Source: Opitutaceae bacterium (GTDB lineage: Bacteria > Verrucomicrobiota > Verrucomicrobiia > Opitutales > Opitutaceae). Taken from it: 43,240 nt of DNA. Position 1 is the first letter of the stretch. Each line of letters starts with the position of its first letter. The stretch spans positions 1-43,240 of the forward strand of contig JAHFTD010000010.1 in the NCBI GenBank assembly GCA_023269565.1, read 5' to 3'. The notes below the pieces were generated by a model that was not told the origin of the DNA, ran no database searches, and saw only the letters and a program-made list of their open reading frames with translations. Shown here piece by piece: positions 15,591-25,993 of the stretch. The position numbers were made by a program, and so were the translations under genes.

Positions 15591-17783
15591 ATGATACCTT
15601 CCCTTTTGCGCCGCCTTGCTCTGCTGGCCTTGCTACCGGTGCTCTGCGCCTCCGCGGCCATTGACCGCGATTACAAGACCACACCCGTCATGCGCCTCGA
15701 GGTGCGCACCTTGGTGCAGATGCTGGAATATTTCCACTACAACAAGGACGTCGTCTCATCCGCCGACTACCCGCAACTCGTCACCGACTACATGGCCGAG
15801 CTCGATCCGCAGCGCCTGTTCTTCACCGCGCCAGACGAGCAGGCCCTGCGCCGGCAGTTCGGTCCGCGCGTCGAGACCGACCTGGCTTACCTCGGCAACA
15901 TCGACACCGCCTTCGATATTTTCCGCCTCTACGAACAACGGGTGCAATCCCGCACCTCCTGGATTTTTGACGAGCTGAAGAAAGAATCCGACTTCACCAC
16001 CAAGGAGCACTACGCCACCGACCGCTCCAAGTCCCCCTGGCCGGCCAACGCCGCCGAAGCCGACGACCTCTGGCGCCGCCGCCTCAAATTCGAGCTGCTC
16101 TCCGATCTCATCAACGACAAGCCCCTCGCCGAGGCCAAGACCATCATCCGCAAGCGTTACGAGCGCATGCTCAAGAACGTCGCCGATATCGATGCCTCCG
16201 ACGTGCAGGAAATGTATCTTTCCAGCCTCACCCGGATGTATGACCCCCACTCGTCGTATTTCTCCGCCGACACCTTCGAGGATTTCGGCATTCAGATGAA
16301 ACTCTCGCTCGTCGGCATCGGCGCCATCCTCGGGCTCGAGGACGACGGCAACTGCGTCGTGCGCGAAATCGTGCCCGGCGGCCCCGCCGACCTCAGCGGC
16401 CAAATCAAAGTCAAAGACAAGATTCTCGCGGTCCAGCAACCCGGCGCCGAGAACATCGAGGTCATCGGCATGAAGCTCCGCCGCATTGTCGAGATGATCC
16501 GCGGACACAAGGACACCAAGGTCACCCTTACCGTCCAGCCCCACGACTCCGCCGAGCCAACCAAACAGAAATCGGTCACCATCACCCGCGACGTCATCAA
16601 GCTCAACAGTGCCCGCGCGCAGGCCGCCATCTACGACCTCCCTGATGCGCAGGGCCAGCCTATCCCCATCGGCGTCATCACACTCAATTCCTTCTATGGC
16701 CCGTCCGACGACGCCGACACCAAGGAACTCAGGAGCACCGCCGCGCAGGATGTCGCCGAGCTCATCGGCAAGCTCAGGCAGCAGAACGTCCGCGCCCTCG
16801 TCCTCGACCTGCGCCGCAACGGCGGCGGCCTGCTCTCCGAGGCCATCAATCTCACCGGCCTCTTCATCGGCCAGGGCCCCGTCGTCCAAGTGCGCGACTC
16901 GCTCAACCGCCTCGTCGTCGACAGCGACACCAACCCCGGCATCACCTACGATGGCCCGCTCGCCGTCCTCACCTCGCGCTTCAGCGCCTCCGCTTCGGAG
17001 ATATTCGCCGGCGCTCTCCAGAACTACGGCCGAGCCGTCATCATCGGCGACAGCACCACACACGGCAAAGGCACCGTGCAGGCCGTCCTTGAGATGAAGA
17101 ACTATCTCCCTCGCACGAACCAAGCGCCCGGCAAGACTGGCGCCGCTAAGCTCACCGTCCAGAAATTCTACCTGCCAAACGGCTCCTCCACCCAGAAAAA
17201 AGGCGTCACCCCCGACATCCCCCTGCCCTCGATCGACGACTACCTGCCCATCGGCGAAGCCGATCTGCCCCACGCCCTCGTCTGGGACGAGATCAAGTCC
17301 GCCCCGTTTGACGGCCATCCTCTCGACAAGGCGTTTATCCAACCGCTCCTCCAGGCCAGTCAGGAGCGACAGGACTCCGAGCAGGAATTCGTCTATCTCA
17401 AGAAGCAGATCGCCCGCTTCAAGGAGAGGCAGGAGCAGAAACTGATTACCCTCAATCTCCCCGAGCGCCTCGCGCAGAAAAAGGCTGACGACGAATTCAA
17501 GAAGCTGATGGACGCGGAGCGCGACCGTCTCGCCAAATATAATTTCGCCCACCGTGAGATCAAGCTCGACACCGTCCTCGCCGCCGAGGCCAGCGGCAAG
17601 AAAACCCCCGCCACCGACGATGGCGACACGGACACCGCGGACGATTCCATTACCGCCAAGATCGACATCCACCTCCGCGAAACCCTGCGCGTCGTCACCG
17701 ACGCTCTGCGCCTCTCCAAGAATCCGCTTTACTGGGCCAACGGCGCGGCGCCTCTCACGGCCGCCAGCCTAAAGAAAAGCTAG
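15591..17783 (+). CDS. prc: carboxy-terminal processing protease (tail-specific protease, S41)
   Basis: 730 residues with a signal peptide (1-22, ALLPVLCASA). The N-terminal Prc domain includes YFHYNKDVVSSADYPQLVTDYMAELDPQRLFF. A PDZ domain spans about 240-330 (GLEDDGNCVVREIVPGGPADLSGQIKVKD). The S41 catalytic core contains the Ser/Lys dyad, Ser469 in FSASASEIF and Lys493 in HGKGTVQ, preceded by LVLDLRRNGGGLLSEA. The C-terminal DUF3340-type helical tail is present. Length and layout match periplasmic Prc/Tsp, which degrades or trims proteins with exposed nonpolar C-termini. The 3' end overlaps convergent prmC by 15 bp. Confidence 0.94.
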   Translation: MIPSLLRRLALLALLPVLCASAAIDRDYKTTPVMRLEVRTLVQMLEYFHYNKDVVSSADYPQLVTDYMAELDPQRLFFTAPDEQALRRQFGPRVETDLAYLGNIDTAFDIFRLYEQRVQSRTSWIFDELKKESDFTTKEHYATDRSKSPWPANAAEADDLWRRRLKFELLSDLINDKPLAEAKTIIRKRYERMLKNVADIDASDVQEMYLSSLTRMYDPHSSYFSADTFEDFGIQMKLSLVGIGAILGLEDDGNCVVREIVPGGPADLSGQIKVKDKILAVQQPGAENIEVIGMKLRRIVEMIRGHKDTKVTLTVQPHDSAEPTKQKSVTITRDVIKLNSARAQAAIYDLPDAQGQPIPIGVITLNSFYGPSDDADTKELRSTAAQDVAELIGKLRQQNVRALVLDLRRNGGGLLSEAINLTGLFIGQGPVVQVRDSLNRLVVDSDTNPGITYDGPLAVLTSRFSASASEIFAGALQNYGRAVIIGDSTTHGKGTVQAVLEMKNYLPRTNQAPGKTGAAKLTVQKFYLPNGSSTQKKGVTPDIPLPSIDDYLPIGEADLPHALVWDEIKSAPFDGHPLDKAFIQPLLQASQERQDSEQEFVYLKKQIARFKERQEQKLITLNLPERLAQKKADDEFKKLMDAERDRLAKYNFAHREIKLDTVLAAEASGKKTPATDDGDTDTADDSITAKIDIHLRETLRVVTDALRLSKNPLYWANGAAPLTAASLKKS

Positions 17784-18611
17784 CACGTAGCGCTCGCGCC
17801 CGGCTAGGTCGGCCAACGACTCGCTCCGGGCATAGCCTTCCGCCGTGATCAGTCGGCCCAGCTGTTCGTGCTGGCGCAGGCCCGTCTCCAAGGCCAGCAG
17901 CCCGCCCGCCTCCAGCCGGCGGCGCGCCTCGCGGATGATCCACTCCAGCGCCGCGATGCCATCCGGCCCGGCCGCCAGTGCCTCGCGCGGTTCGTAGTCC
18001 TTCACCTCGGGCGCCGCCGCGTCCGTCTCGACATCCGAAAGATATGGCGGGTTGGCGACAATCAGATCGAATTTCTCGTCGCCTAGCGCCGCAAACCAGT
18101 CTGATTGACGGAAACTCACCCGTCCCTCCAAGCCGTGGGTGCGGGTGTTTTCCCCGGCGAGTGCCAGCGCATCCGCGCTCCGATCCACTGCGACCACCTC
18201 GGCCGCGGGAAAGATTTTCGCCAACGCCAGCGCGATGGCTCCGGTGCCCGTGCCGAGATCGAGGATGCGCCGCGGCGGCGCCGGCACACGCTCCTTCACC
18301 AGCTCGACCAGCCGCTCCGTCTCTGGGCGCGGGATGAGGGCGCGCCGGTCGCACTTCAGCTTCAGCCCGCTAAAATCCGTCTCACCGGTGATGTATTGGA
18401 GCGGTTCGCGTGCGCCGCGTCGCTTCACCAGCGGCCGGATTTTCCCCAGCTCCGTCTCGGTGAGCGGCCGCTCGAACTGCAGGTAAAGCTGCATGCGCGG
18501 CAGACCGAGCGCGTGGCCGACCAGCAGTTCGGCATTCAGCCGCGGACTTTCCACTTCCCGTTTTTCGAGAAACTCGGTGGTGCGTTTAATAATCTCGAGG
18601 ACGGTCAGCAT
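17769..18611 (-). CDS. prmC: peptide chain release factor N5-glutamine methyltransferase
   Basis: 280 residues from the ATG at 18609-18611, one base after the prfA stop and preceded by GGAGG 12 nt away. An ATG four codons earlier is possible but would sit on the GGAGG. PrmC methylates the Gln of the release factor GGQ motif using SAM. The N-terminal helical domain (1-80) precedes the methyltransferase fold with IPRPETE (93-99), the SAM-binding DLGTGTGAIAL (118-128) and NPPY (187-190), which binds the target glutamine. Adjacent prfA encodes its substrate, the usual pairing. Confidence 0.95.
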   Translation of the reverse strand: MLTVLEIIKRTTEFLEKREVESPRLNAELLVGHALGLPRMQLYLQFERPLTETELGKIRPLVKRRGAREPLQYITGETDFSGLKLKCDRRALIPRPETERLVELVKERVPAPPRRILDLGTGTGAIALALAKIFPAAEVVAVDRSADALALAGENTRTHGLEGRVSFRQSDWFAALGDEKFDLIVANPPYLSDVETDAAAPEVKDYEPREALAAGPDGIAALEWIIREARRRLEAGGLLALETGLRQHEQLGRLITAEGYARSESLADLAGRERYVLAFL

Positions 18612-18612
18612 G

Positions 18613-19737
<1,125 letters not shown>

Positions 19738-19836
19738 GCAGACGGGGAAAATTGCGAATTGCCTCAGCCGCGGTGCGCGGCTTTATGGAATGCCAAACGA
19801 TGGCCGGCCCGCGCCGCCTAGTAGAAAACATCCGCG

Positions 19837-20850
19837 ATGGCTTCGACGCTCTTCACTCAAAACATCATCGCCTGCATCTGGGATTTTGACAAGACTCTGA
19901 TTCCGGCCTACATGCAGGCGCCGTTGTTCCGCCGCTATGGGGTCGACGAGGCCACCTTCTGGGCCGAGACCAACGCTCTCGCCGAGAACTACAAGCGGCG
20001 CGGCTACCATATCGCCCCCGAGATCAGTTATCTCAACCACCTGCTCACCTACGTGCTGGCGGGGCCAATGGCGGGTCTGAACAATAGAATTCTCCGCGAG
20101 AGCGGCACCGAAATCCAACTTTATCCCGGTTTGCCGAAGTTCTTCGAGCAATCGCGCGCCTGGGTGAAGGTTCGGCCGGAATACGCCAAGCACGAGATCG
20201 TGCTCGAGCATTATGTCGTCAGCACCGGCCTCGCCGAGATGGTGCGTGGCAGCGCGATCGCGCCCTTCGTCGACGGCATCTGGGCCTGTGAATTCATCGA
20301 AAGCCCGCTCCAGCCCGGATTCCTGCGGCAGAAGGAGTTCGCCCTCGATGCCGCCGCTGAGATCGCCCAGATCGGCGTGATGATCGACAACACGACGAAA
20401 ACCCGCGCGATTTTCGAGATCAACAAGGGCACGAACAAGAACCCCGCCATTGACGTCAACGCCAAGGTTGCACCCGAGGATCGCCGCATTCCCCTCCAAA
20501 ACATGATCTACATCGCCGACGGCCCAAGCGACGTGCCGAGCTTCTCCGTCGTGAAAAAGGGCGGTGGCAAGACCTATGCCGTCTACAATCCCGCCGTGCG
20601 CGCCGAATTCGAGCAGAACGACCGGCTGCGCCACACCGGCCGCATCGACCATTACGGCCCGGCCGACTACACCGAGGGCAGTGCCACGGCCAACTGGCTC
20701 CACCTGCAGATTGAGAAAATCTGCGATGGCATCGTGGCCGGCCGCGAATCCGCCGTCTCCTCGCGTGTCTCACGGCCCCCTCGCCACCTGAATGTCTCGC
20801 CCGAGGAGGAGGCCGCCCAGCAGCCGAAGCAATCCACCTTTCTAGAGTAA
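19837..20850 (+). CDS. HAD-superfamily phosphatase (phosphoserine-phosphatase-like)
   Basis: 337 residues. Motif I is WDFDKTL with Asp16 (nucleophile) and Asp18. A large alpha-helical cap follows (21-130). Motif II Ser/Thr is in HYVVSTGLAEMV, motif III lysine probably lies in the KTRAIFEINKG region, and motif IV is IADGPSDVPSF (about 227-237). This places it in the HAD fold with a C1-type cap, as in phosphoserine phosphatase. The substrate cannot be read from sequence. It ends with a Pro/Gln-rich tail. It is divergent from prfA (about 100 bp gap) and convergent with the FecR-domain gene. Confidence 0.88.
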   Translation: MASTLFTQNIIACIWDFDKTLIPAYMQAPLFRRYGVDEATFWAETNALAENYKRRGYHIAPEISYLNHLLTYVLAGPMAGLNNRILRESGTEIQLYPGLPKFFEQSRAWVKVRPEYAKHEIVLEHYVVSTGLAEMVRGSAIAPFVDGIWACEFIESPLQPGFLRQKEFALDAAAEIAQIGVMIDNTTKTRAIFEINKGTNKNPAIDVNAKVAPEDRRIPLQNMIYIADGPSDVPSFSVVKKGGGKTYAVYNPAVRAEFEQNDRLRHTGRIDHYGPADYTEGSATANWLHLQIEKICDGIVAGRESAVSSRVSRPPRHLNVSPEEEAAQQPKQSTFLE

Positions 20851-20900
20851 CCCGCCTGACTTGCCCGGCACAAATCCTGCCGGTTGCTGCGAGGGGAATG

Positions 20901-20927
20901 AAAAACGCCACCCGGATCGAGTGGCGT
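20901..20927 (-). terminator. intrinsic terminator of the FecR-domain gene
   Basis: ACGCCAC (20905-20911) pairs with GTGGCGT (20921-20927) around a 9-nt loop. Read leftward it is followed by five Us (20901-20905). It lies between the two convergent genes, 27 bp after the FecR-domain stop. Confidence 0.6.
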
Positions 20928-20953
20928 GGTTGTAGTGAAATCTTTCGTGGAGG

Positions 20954-21748
20954 TCAGCCCGAGGGGCTGACTACCTGTGGATCCAGTATACTGATAGCGT
21001 TACCCCCAACAAACTCAATCGCTTGGTTTGCCTGAGAAATGGCGTTTAGTATCAGTGTCTGCGCCGCATCAGATACGGGAGTCGTTTGAGTCGGAATGGT
21101 GACGTTGATTAATTGGTGTGTATTCGGATCCGCAGTTGCCGTAACCGTGATTTCCTGCCCTTGCGACACATCTACATTATTGGCTCCCGCAACAAAACCG
21201 GTGAATATCACCAAGCCCTCGGCAGTCGTTAGCGTGAAGGTGAATCCTTTGCCATCCTCTGTGGGACGGAAGACGATCTTAAAAGTAGTGCCCCGGATAC
21301 CTGCCGCACCCACCGCAGTTCTAACGGTGTAGGATGAGCTGGTATTCAATTTCTTCACGTTACCGATCATCTCGCCGTAGGCCAAGGCCAAGGTAGTCTT
21401 CGATACCGTGGGCTCGTTTTTCAGCTTCGACACATTGACCGTTTCCGCCAGGGGATCCATCTTGAATTCACTGATGCTGAGGCGGCTGTTCGCTGCCAAT
21501 TTCACCGACGCACCATTCATGAATACCAACACCACACTCGAGTCGGTGCCGGTAGTGACGGTGTCGCTTTCGGTAAGCATATCGCCGTTTTTCAGTTTTA
21601 CTGAATCACCGCTCGTGGAAATTTTGTAGACATCCTTCTCCACTTTGGCGGTTTTGATTTGACCAGCCTGGGTTTGGGCCCAGCTGCTCAAAGACAAAGA
21701 AATTGCAACAAAGGTGCAGAAAAGAAGACGGGAGACTGTTAGTTTCAT
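20954..21748 (-). CDS. exported FecR-domain protein
   Basis: 264 residues with a signal peptide (1-24, FVAISLSLSSWA). The FecR-type beta domain follows: GQIKTAKVEKDVYKISTSGD, VKLKNGDMLTESDTVTTG, SVVLVFMNGASVKLAANS and TVRTAVGAAGIRGTTFKIV. The last of these is the conserved V-R-T-P-x-G...RGT element of the family. There is no membrane anchor or sigma factor beside it, so it is more likely a free periplasmic FecR-domain protein, common in Verrucomicrobia, than a TonB-linked anti-sigma regulator. A good Shine-Dalgarno (TTTGGAGGA) sits about 6 nt before the ATG. The gene and the ~200-bp spacer upstream are visibly A/T-richer than the surroundings. Confidence 0.85.
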   Translation of the reverse strand: MKLTVSRLLFCTFVAISLSLSSWAQTQAGQIKTAKVEKDVYKISTSGDSVKLKNGDMLTESDTVTTGTDSSVVLVFMNGASVKLAANSRLSISEFKMDPLAETVNVSKLKNEPTVSKTTLALAYGEMIGNVKKLNTSSSYTVRTAVGAAGIRGTTFKIVFRPTEDGKGFTFTLTTAEGLVIFTGFVAGANNVDVSQGQEITVTATADPNTHQLINVTIPTQTTPVSDAAQTLILNAISQANQAIEFVGGNAISILDPQVVSPSG

Positions 21749-21951
21749 GATTCCTCCAAAGGATGGTAGTTGGCGTTTATGTAAAACAAAATGAATACCT
21801 ATGAATCAATTGGTCAACCATTAAAGAACACCAGTAATAGCATCTACTGCCGCTAAATAGGAAGGTTGTTATTTGATAACAGCTACTCCCCGATTATGAA
21901 GGCAACCCAGCTTTTATCGATGGGATAGAGTCTCTAAGGAAAGACGACACT

Positions 21952-24630
21952 TTATTCCTTCACCGCCACTCCAAACTGCTCGATCAGCCGCGCCACCAGC
22001 GCCGTCCAGCCCGTCTGGTGGTTCGCGCCGAGTCCGCGGCCCGTTTCGCCGTGGAAATACTCGTGGAAGAGCACCATGGGTCCGCAGGCTGAATCGTGGT
22101 CCATCCGGTCCTCGCCGCCGTGGCACGGCCGCCGGCCGTCGGCGGCGGGCACAAACATACCCACCATCCGCCGGGCCAGCTCGGCCGCCGCCTGCTTCAG
22201 GTTGATGCGCCGGCCGCTGCCGGTAGGAAACTCGACGGTGAAGGAGTCGCCGTAAAATTGATGGTAGCGTTCCAGTGCCTCGATCAGCAGGTAATTCGTC
22301 GGGAACCAGACCGGCCCGCGCCAGTTGGAGTTGCCGCCGAACAGCCCGGAGTCTGACTCGCCCGGCACGTAGGCCACGCGGTATTCCTGCTCACCGGCCT
22401 GAATCACAAACGGCTGCTCGCCGTAGACCCGCGAAAGCGAGCGCACGCCGTGCGGCGAGAGAAATTCCTTCTCGTCGAAAACGTAGCTCAGCACGCGCGC
22501 CAGCCGCTCGCGCGACGGGATGGCGAGCAGGCGGCGGCCGTTGCTGCCGCCGTCACGCGTCAGGTAGGAGATGTGCGCCGCGAGGTCGCGCCGGTTCTCG
22601 AGGAACCATCGCGTGCGCTTGGCGAAGCCCGGCAGCTGGTCGAGCCGCGCCTCGTCGATGAACTCGACGGCGAACAACGGAATGATGCCTACCATCGAGC
22701 GCAACCGCAAGGGGAACGATTTCCCGCCGAGCAGCAGCTGATCGTAATAAAAGCCGTCCTCCTCGTGCCACAGGCCGGTGCCGCCGAGGTTGTTCATGGC
22801 ATCGGCGATGGCCACAAAGTGCTCGAAGAACTTCGAGGCGATGTCCTCGTATTCAGGCGCCTGCTCGGCCAGCTCGAGCGCCATCGCCAGCATGGTCGAG
22901 CAGTAGAACGCCATCCACGCCGTGCCGTCGGCCTGCTCCAAATGGCCGCCGGTCGGCAGCGGCTTGGAGCGGTCGAAGACCCCGATGTTGTCGAGTCCGA
23001 GAAAACCGCCCGAAAACAGGTGCCGGCCGCCCGGGTCCTTACGGTTCACCCACCAGGTGAAATTGACCAGCAGCTTCTGGAACACCCGCGCGAGGAACAG
23101 CCGGTCGCGCCCGCCGCGCGGTCCGGTCATCTTGTAGACGCGCCAGCAAGCCCACGCGTGCACTGGCGGGTTCACGTCGGAGAAGTTCCACTCGTAGGCG
23201 GGGATCTGCCCGTTTGGGTGCATATACCACTCGCGCAAGAATAGGTTCAGCTGGTTCTTGGCAAACTCCGGGTCGATCCGCGCGAACGGGATCATGTGGA
23301 ACGCCGTGTCCCAGGCCGCGAACCAGGGGTATTCCCACTTGTCCGGCATCGAGATGATGTCGCGGTTGAACAGATGCGGCCAGTCGCTGTTGCGACCGCG
23401 GCGCCGCGCGGCGGGCGGGGTCGGTTGCAGCGCGTCGCCCTCCAGCCAGTCGGCGACCACGAAATGATAAAACTGCTTCGACCACAGCAGTCCAGCGTAA
23501 GCCTGCCGCGCGACGTTGCACTCCTCCTCCCCTAGCCCGGCCGGCAGCACGGCCGCATAAAACTCGTCCGCCTCGCGGCGGCGGTCCACGAGCACGTGGG
23601 TGAAGCCCGCGCCGAACGGCTTGGCGGGCATCGCGGCCTCGGCATAAAGCCGCGCGCGCACGACGTGCGATTCGCCCGGTGCCAAGTCGAGCACACAATG
23701 CGCCGCCGCCTTCGTTCCCTGCCGCTTCGGGTTCACCGCCTCCTTGCGTCCGCGCACCACGTAATCGTGGAAGGCGTCCTTGACGTGCGGACCGGCGTTT
23801 TCGCCCCGGAACAGCCGCTCGATGTTTGTCTCGTTGTGGGTGAAGAGAAACGGCGCGAGCGACTCCGTGAACGGCTCCGCCTCGAAATAAAAACGCCCGA
23901 GCGACACGTGGTGCGCGACCAGCCGCCCGAGGCCCGACTGCTGCAGCCGCGGCTTCAGTTCGCAACCATCGTGCTTGCAGCCCCACGACCAGTTGTTGCG
24001 AAACCACAGCGTCGGCAACAGGTGCAGCATCGCGCGCTCCGGACCGCGGTTGGTCGCGGTGATTTCGATCAGGATGTCGTCGGGGCCAGCCTTGGCGTAT
24101 TCGACCGCCACCTCGAAGTAGCGCCTCCCAGCGAAAACGCCCGTGTCGGCCAGTTCGAACTCCGGCTGGTCGCGCCCGCGTCGCGCGTTCTCCTCGCGCA
24201 GCCGCGCGTAGGGGAACTCCGCCTGCGGATAGTGGTAGACCGCGCGCATGTGACTGTGCGTCGGTGTGCTCGCCGTGTAGAAATACGCCTCCTTCACGTC
24301 CTCCCCGTGGTTGCCCTCGGGTCCGCTCAGGCCGAAGAGCCGCTCCTTGAGATATGGGTCGCGGCCATTCCACAGCGCGAGAGAGAAACAGAGCCGGCAC
24401 TCGCGGTCGGTGATGCCGAGCAGGCCGTCCTCGCCCCAGCGGTAGGCGCGGCTCATCGATTCTTCGTAAGTGAAATACTTCCACGCTTCGCCGTCGGCCG
24501 AGTAGTCCTCGCGCACCGTGCCCCACTGCCGCTCGGCGAGATACGGGCCCCAGCGCTTCCAGTTTTTCGTGCGCGCCTCGTCGTCGGCCAGACGCTGGTG
24601 CTCGGCGGTTGAGGCGGCCGGTAGTTTCAC
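21952..24630 (-). CDS. MGH1-type (GH63-like) glycoside hydrolase
   Basis: 892 residues from the GTG at 24628-24630. An upstream start at 24666 would add 12 residues, and neither has a clear Shine-Dalgarno. The N-terminus reads KNWKRWGPYLAERQWGTVREDYS, which is conserved in bacterial mannosyl-oligosaccharide-glucosidase-like proteins. The second half is an (alpha/alpha)6 catalytic domain with conserved stretches WEYPWFAAWDTAFHMIPFA, FSDVNPPVHAWACWRVY, EEDGFYYDQL and NSNWRGPVWFPTNYLLIEAL. These carry the acidic residues expected for an inverting glucosidase. There is no signal peptide, so it is cytoplasmic. The likely substrate is an alpha-glucoside; the exact sugar is unknown. It is separated from the FecR gene by an A/T-rich gap. 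Confidence 0.87.
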   Translation of the reverse strand: MKLPAASTAEHQRLADDEARTKNWKRWGPYLAERQWGTVREDYSADGEAWKYFTYEESMSRAYRWGEDGLLGITDRECRLCFSLALWNGRDPYLKERLFGLSGPEGNHGEDVKEAYFYTASTPTHSHMRAVYHYPQAEFPYARLREENARRGRDQPEFELADTGVFAGRRYFEVAVEYAKAGPDDILIEITATNRGPERAMLHLLPTLWFRNNWSWGCKHDGCELKPRLQQSGLGRLVAHHVSLGRFYFEAEPFTESLAPFLFTHNETNIERLFRGENAGPHVKDAFHDYVVRGRKEAVNPKRQGTKAAAHCVLDLAPGESHVVRARLYAEAAMPAKPFGAGFTHVLVDRRREADEFYAAVLPAGLGEEECNVARQAYAGLLWSKQFYHFVVADWLEGDALQPTPPAARRRGRNSDWPHLFNRDIISMPDKWEYPWFAAWDTAFHMIPFARIDPEFAKNQLNLFLREWYMHPNGQIPAYEWNFSDVNPPVHAWACWRVYKMTGPRGGRDRLFLARVFQKLLVNFTWWVNRKDPGGRHLFSGGFLGLDNIGVFDRSKPLPTGGHLEQADGTAWMAFYCSTMLAMALELAEQAPEYEDIASKFFEHFVAIADAMNNLGGTGLWHEEDGFYYDQLLLGGKSFPLRLRSMVGIIPLFAVEFIDEARLDQLPGFAKRTRWFLENRRDLAAHISYLTRDGGSNGRRLLAIPSRERLARVLSYVFDEKEFLSPHGVRSLSRVYGEQPFVIQAGEQEYRVAYVPGESDSGLFGGNSNWRGPVWFPTNYLLIEALERYHQFYGDSFTVEFPTGSGRRINLKQAAAELARRMVGMFVPAADGRRPCHGGEDRMDHDSACGPMVLFHEYFHGETGRGLGANHQTGWTALVARLIEQFGVAVKE

Positions 24631-24694
24631 GGCTGCAGATGCTACAGGCCGCCGACGGCTTGGCACGGCAAATCTCCGCCGTGTGCGACCGCGC

Positions 24695-25435
24695 TCAGAG
24701 CAGCTGCTGCAACGCCTCGCGGCCGGCCTTGCCCGCCAGCACGTAGACGTGCGCCGCGTCGGTCCAGAGCGCCACGCTCACGCCGTTTTTCTCCGTGAAC
24801 ACCGGCGCGGCCTGGCCCGACACCGACGGGAAATCCGCCCGGCGGGCGACGTAGTAATGAAACCATTTGCCGTCGCGCTTGAAGCAGATCTCGAGCAGCG
24901 CGCACTGTTCGCAGCTGATGGTGCGGCAACCGTTGCGCCGCAGGGAGGCAAAGTCGATCGGCATGCCCGCACCCAACCGGCGGTCGGCCTGGCTGAGCAT
25001 TGCCTGCAAGGACTCGGCTTCCTCGCCGCGGCCACCGTGCCGCTCGGCGTGGAACGCGTCGTTGATGACGAAGTCGGTGAGCGTGGGTTCGGCCGCCGCG
25101 GTCTTCGGCCAGAAGGCGACCGTGGCCGTAAAAATCACCGCCACACTCGCCGCCAGGGCCGCCCAGACGGGCTGCCGCCACCAGCTGTGCGCGCCGGGCT
25201 GGGTCGCGCTGATTTTGCCGCCGGCCAGGATTGCCTCGCGCAGGCCAGCGGGCGGAACCAACTCGCCAAGCTTCGCGCACATCGCGCGGTCGAACAACTG
25301 CTGGGCGGCGAACCAATGGCCCAGCATCGGATCGATGCGGGTCTGGTCGAGCGCGGCGCAGAATGTCGCGTCGTGGGCGTCGCCGCCGTTGGGCCGGTAG
25401 GCATTGAGAATAAACATAGCCTCCGAGTTTTTCAT
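24695..25435 (-). CDS. probable membrane-anchored anti-sigma factor
   Basis: 246 residues. No named family is recognised with certainty. The N-terminal ~85 residues are cytoplasmic and helical, a single membrane helix lies at about 88-109 (VWAALAASVAVIFTATVAFW), and the C-terminal ~135 residues are outside. The outer part has a Cys cluster, NGCRTISCEQCALLEICFKRD (about 168-188), and the pattern VFTEKNGVSVALWTDAAHVYVLAG. Its ATG overlaps the ECF sigma stop (ATGA). That coupling and the topology point to an anti-sigma factor that may sense redox or metal state through the cysteines; the sensing role is inference. Confidence 0.75.
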   Translation of the reverse strand: MKNSEAMFILNAYRPNGGDAHDATFCAALDQTRIDPMLGHWFAAQQLFDRAMCAKLGELVPPAGLREAILAGGKISATQPGAHSWWRQPVWAALAASVAVIFTATVAFWPKTAAAEPTLTDFVINDAFHAERHGGRGEEAESLQAMLSQADRRLGAGMPIDFASLRRNGCRTISCEQCALLEICFKRDGKWFHYYVARRADFPSVSGQAAPVFTEKNGVSVALWTDAAHVYVLAGKAGREALQQLL

Positions 25436-25983
25436 GGGAATTTCCTCCGGGGTTGGGCTTCGAATGCGATGACCTTGCCGCGCGCGTCGGCTTCCTTGCG
25501 GGCCAGCGCCGTGCGCAACTGCGACTTGCCGCGCGAGAGGCGCGACATCACGGTGCCGATCGGCACCTCGAGCGTCTCGGCGATTTCCTTATAGGAGAGA
25601 TCCTGCAAGTAAAAAAGTGTCAGCGGCGCGCGGTAGGCCTCATCCACTTCCAACAGCGCCTCGACGACCAGCGATGCATCCAGGCCGGTGACGAGGTCGA
25701 CCTCCGGCGCGGGCGGATCGGCCTCGACCGGCCCGAGATCCTCGAGCGCGGTGACGTGCTCGGCCCGGCGGCGGCCGCGAAGGAATTCCCGGTAGAGGGT
25801 GGTGAAGAGCCACGACTTGGCCTTGCTGCCATCGCGCAACTGATCGCCCTTTTTTGCCCAGATAAAAAAAGTCTGCTGGGTAAGGTCGCACGCATCCGAC
25901 GAGCTCTTCGTCAGGCTGAGCGCGAAGCGGTAGAGCGGTGTGTAGTGCGCGTCCACCAGCTGGGTGAAAATGTCGCTGGGCAT
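25432..25983 (-). CDS. ECF RNA polymerase sigma factor
   Basis: 183 residues from the ATG at 25981-25983. Region 2 is LVDAHYTPLYRFALSLTKSSSDACDLTQQTFFIWAKK (about 8-44), followed by KAKSWLFTTLYREFLRGRRR. Region 4 is LTLFYLQDLSYKEIAETLEVPIGTVMSRLSRGKSQL (about 127-162), the helix-turn-helix that reads the -35 element. It is an alternative sigma factor held by the membrane protein encoded just downstream, whose start overlaps its stop by 4 bp. The long frame extending upstream passes through tRNA-Phe and is not coding. Confidence 0.93.
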   Translation of the reverse strand: MPSDIFTQLVDAHYTPLYRFALSLTKSSSDACDLTQQTFFIWAKKGDQLRDGSKAKSWLFTTLYREFLRGRRRAEHVTALEDLGPVEADPPAPEVDLVTGLDASLVVEALLEVDEAYRAPLTLFYLQDLSYKEIAETLEVPIGTVMSRLSRGKSQLRTALARKEADARGKVIAFEAQPRRKFP

Positions 25984-25993
25984 GCGGGGATAA

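Noticed and set aside
15756-17672. 638-codon open frame on the minus strand
   Set aside because: Antisense to prc, which has full catalytic motifs. No recognisable domain; composition typical of a complementary-strand shadow.
21944-21960. GGAATAA followed by GTCGTC, ECF-promoter-like, upstream of the FecR gene
   Set aside because: The GGAATAA is the stop region of the glycosidase gene and lies about 200 bp from the FecR start; probably chance.
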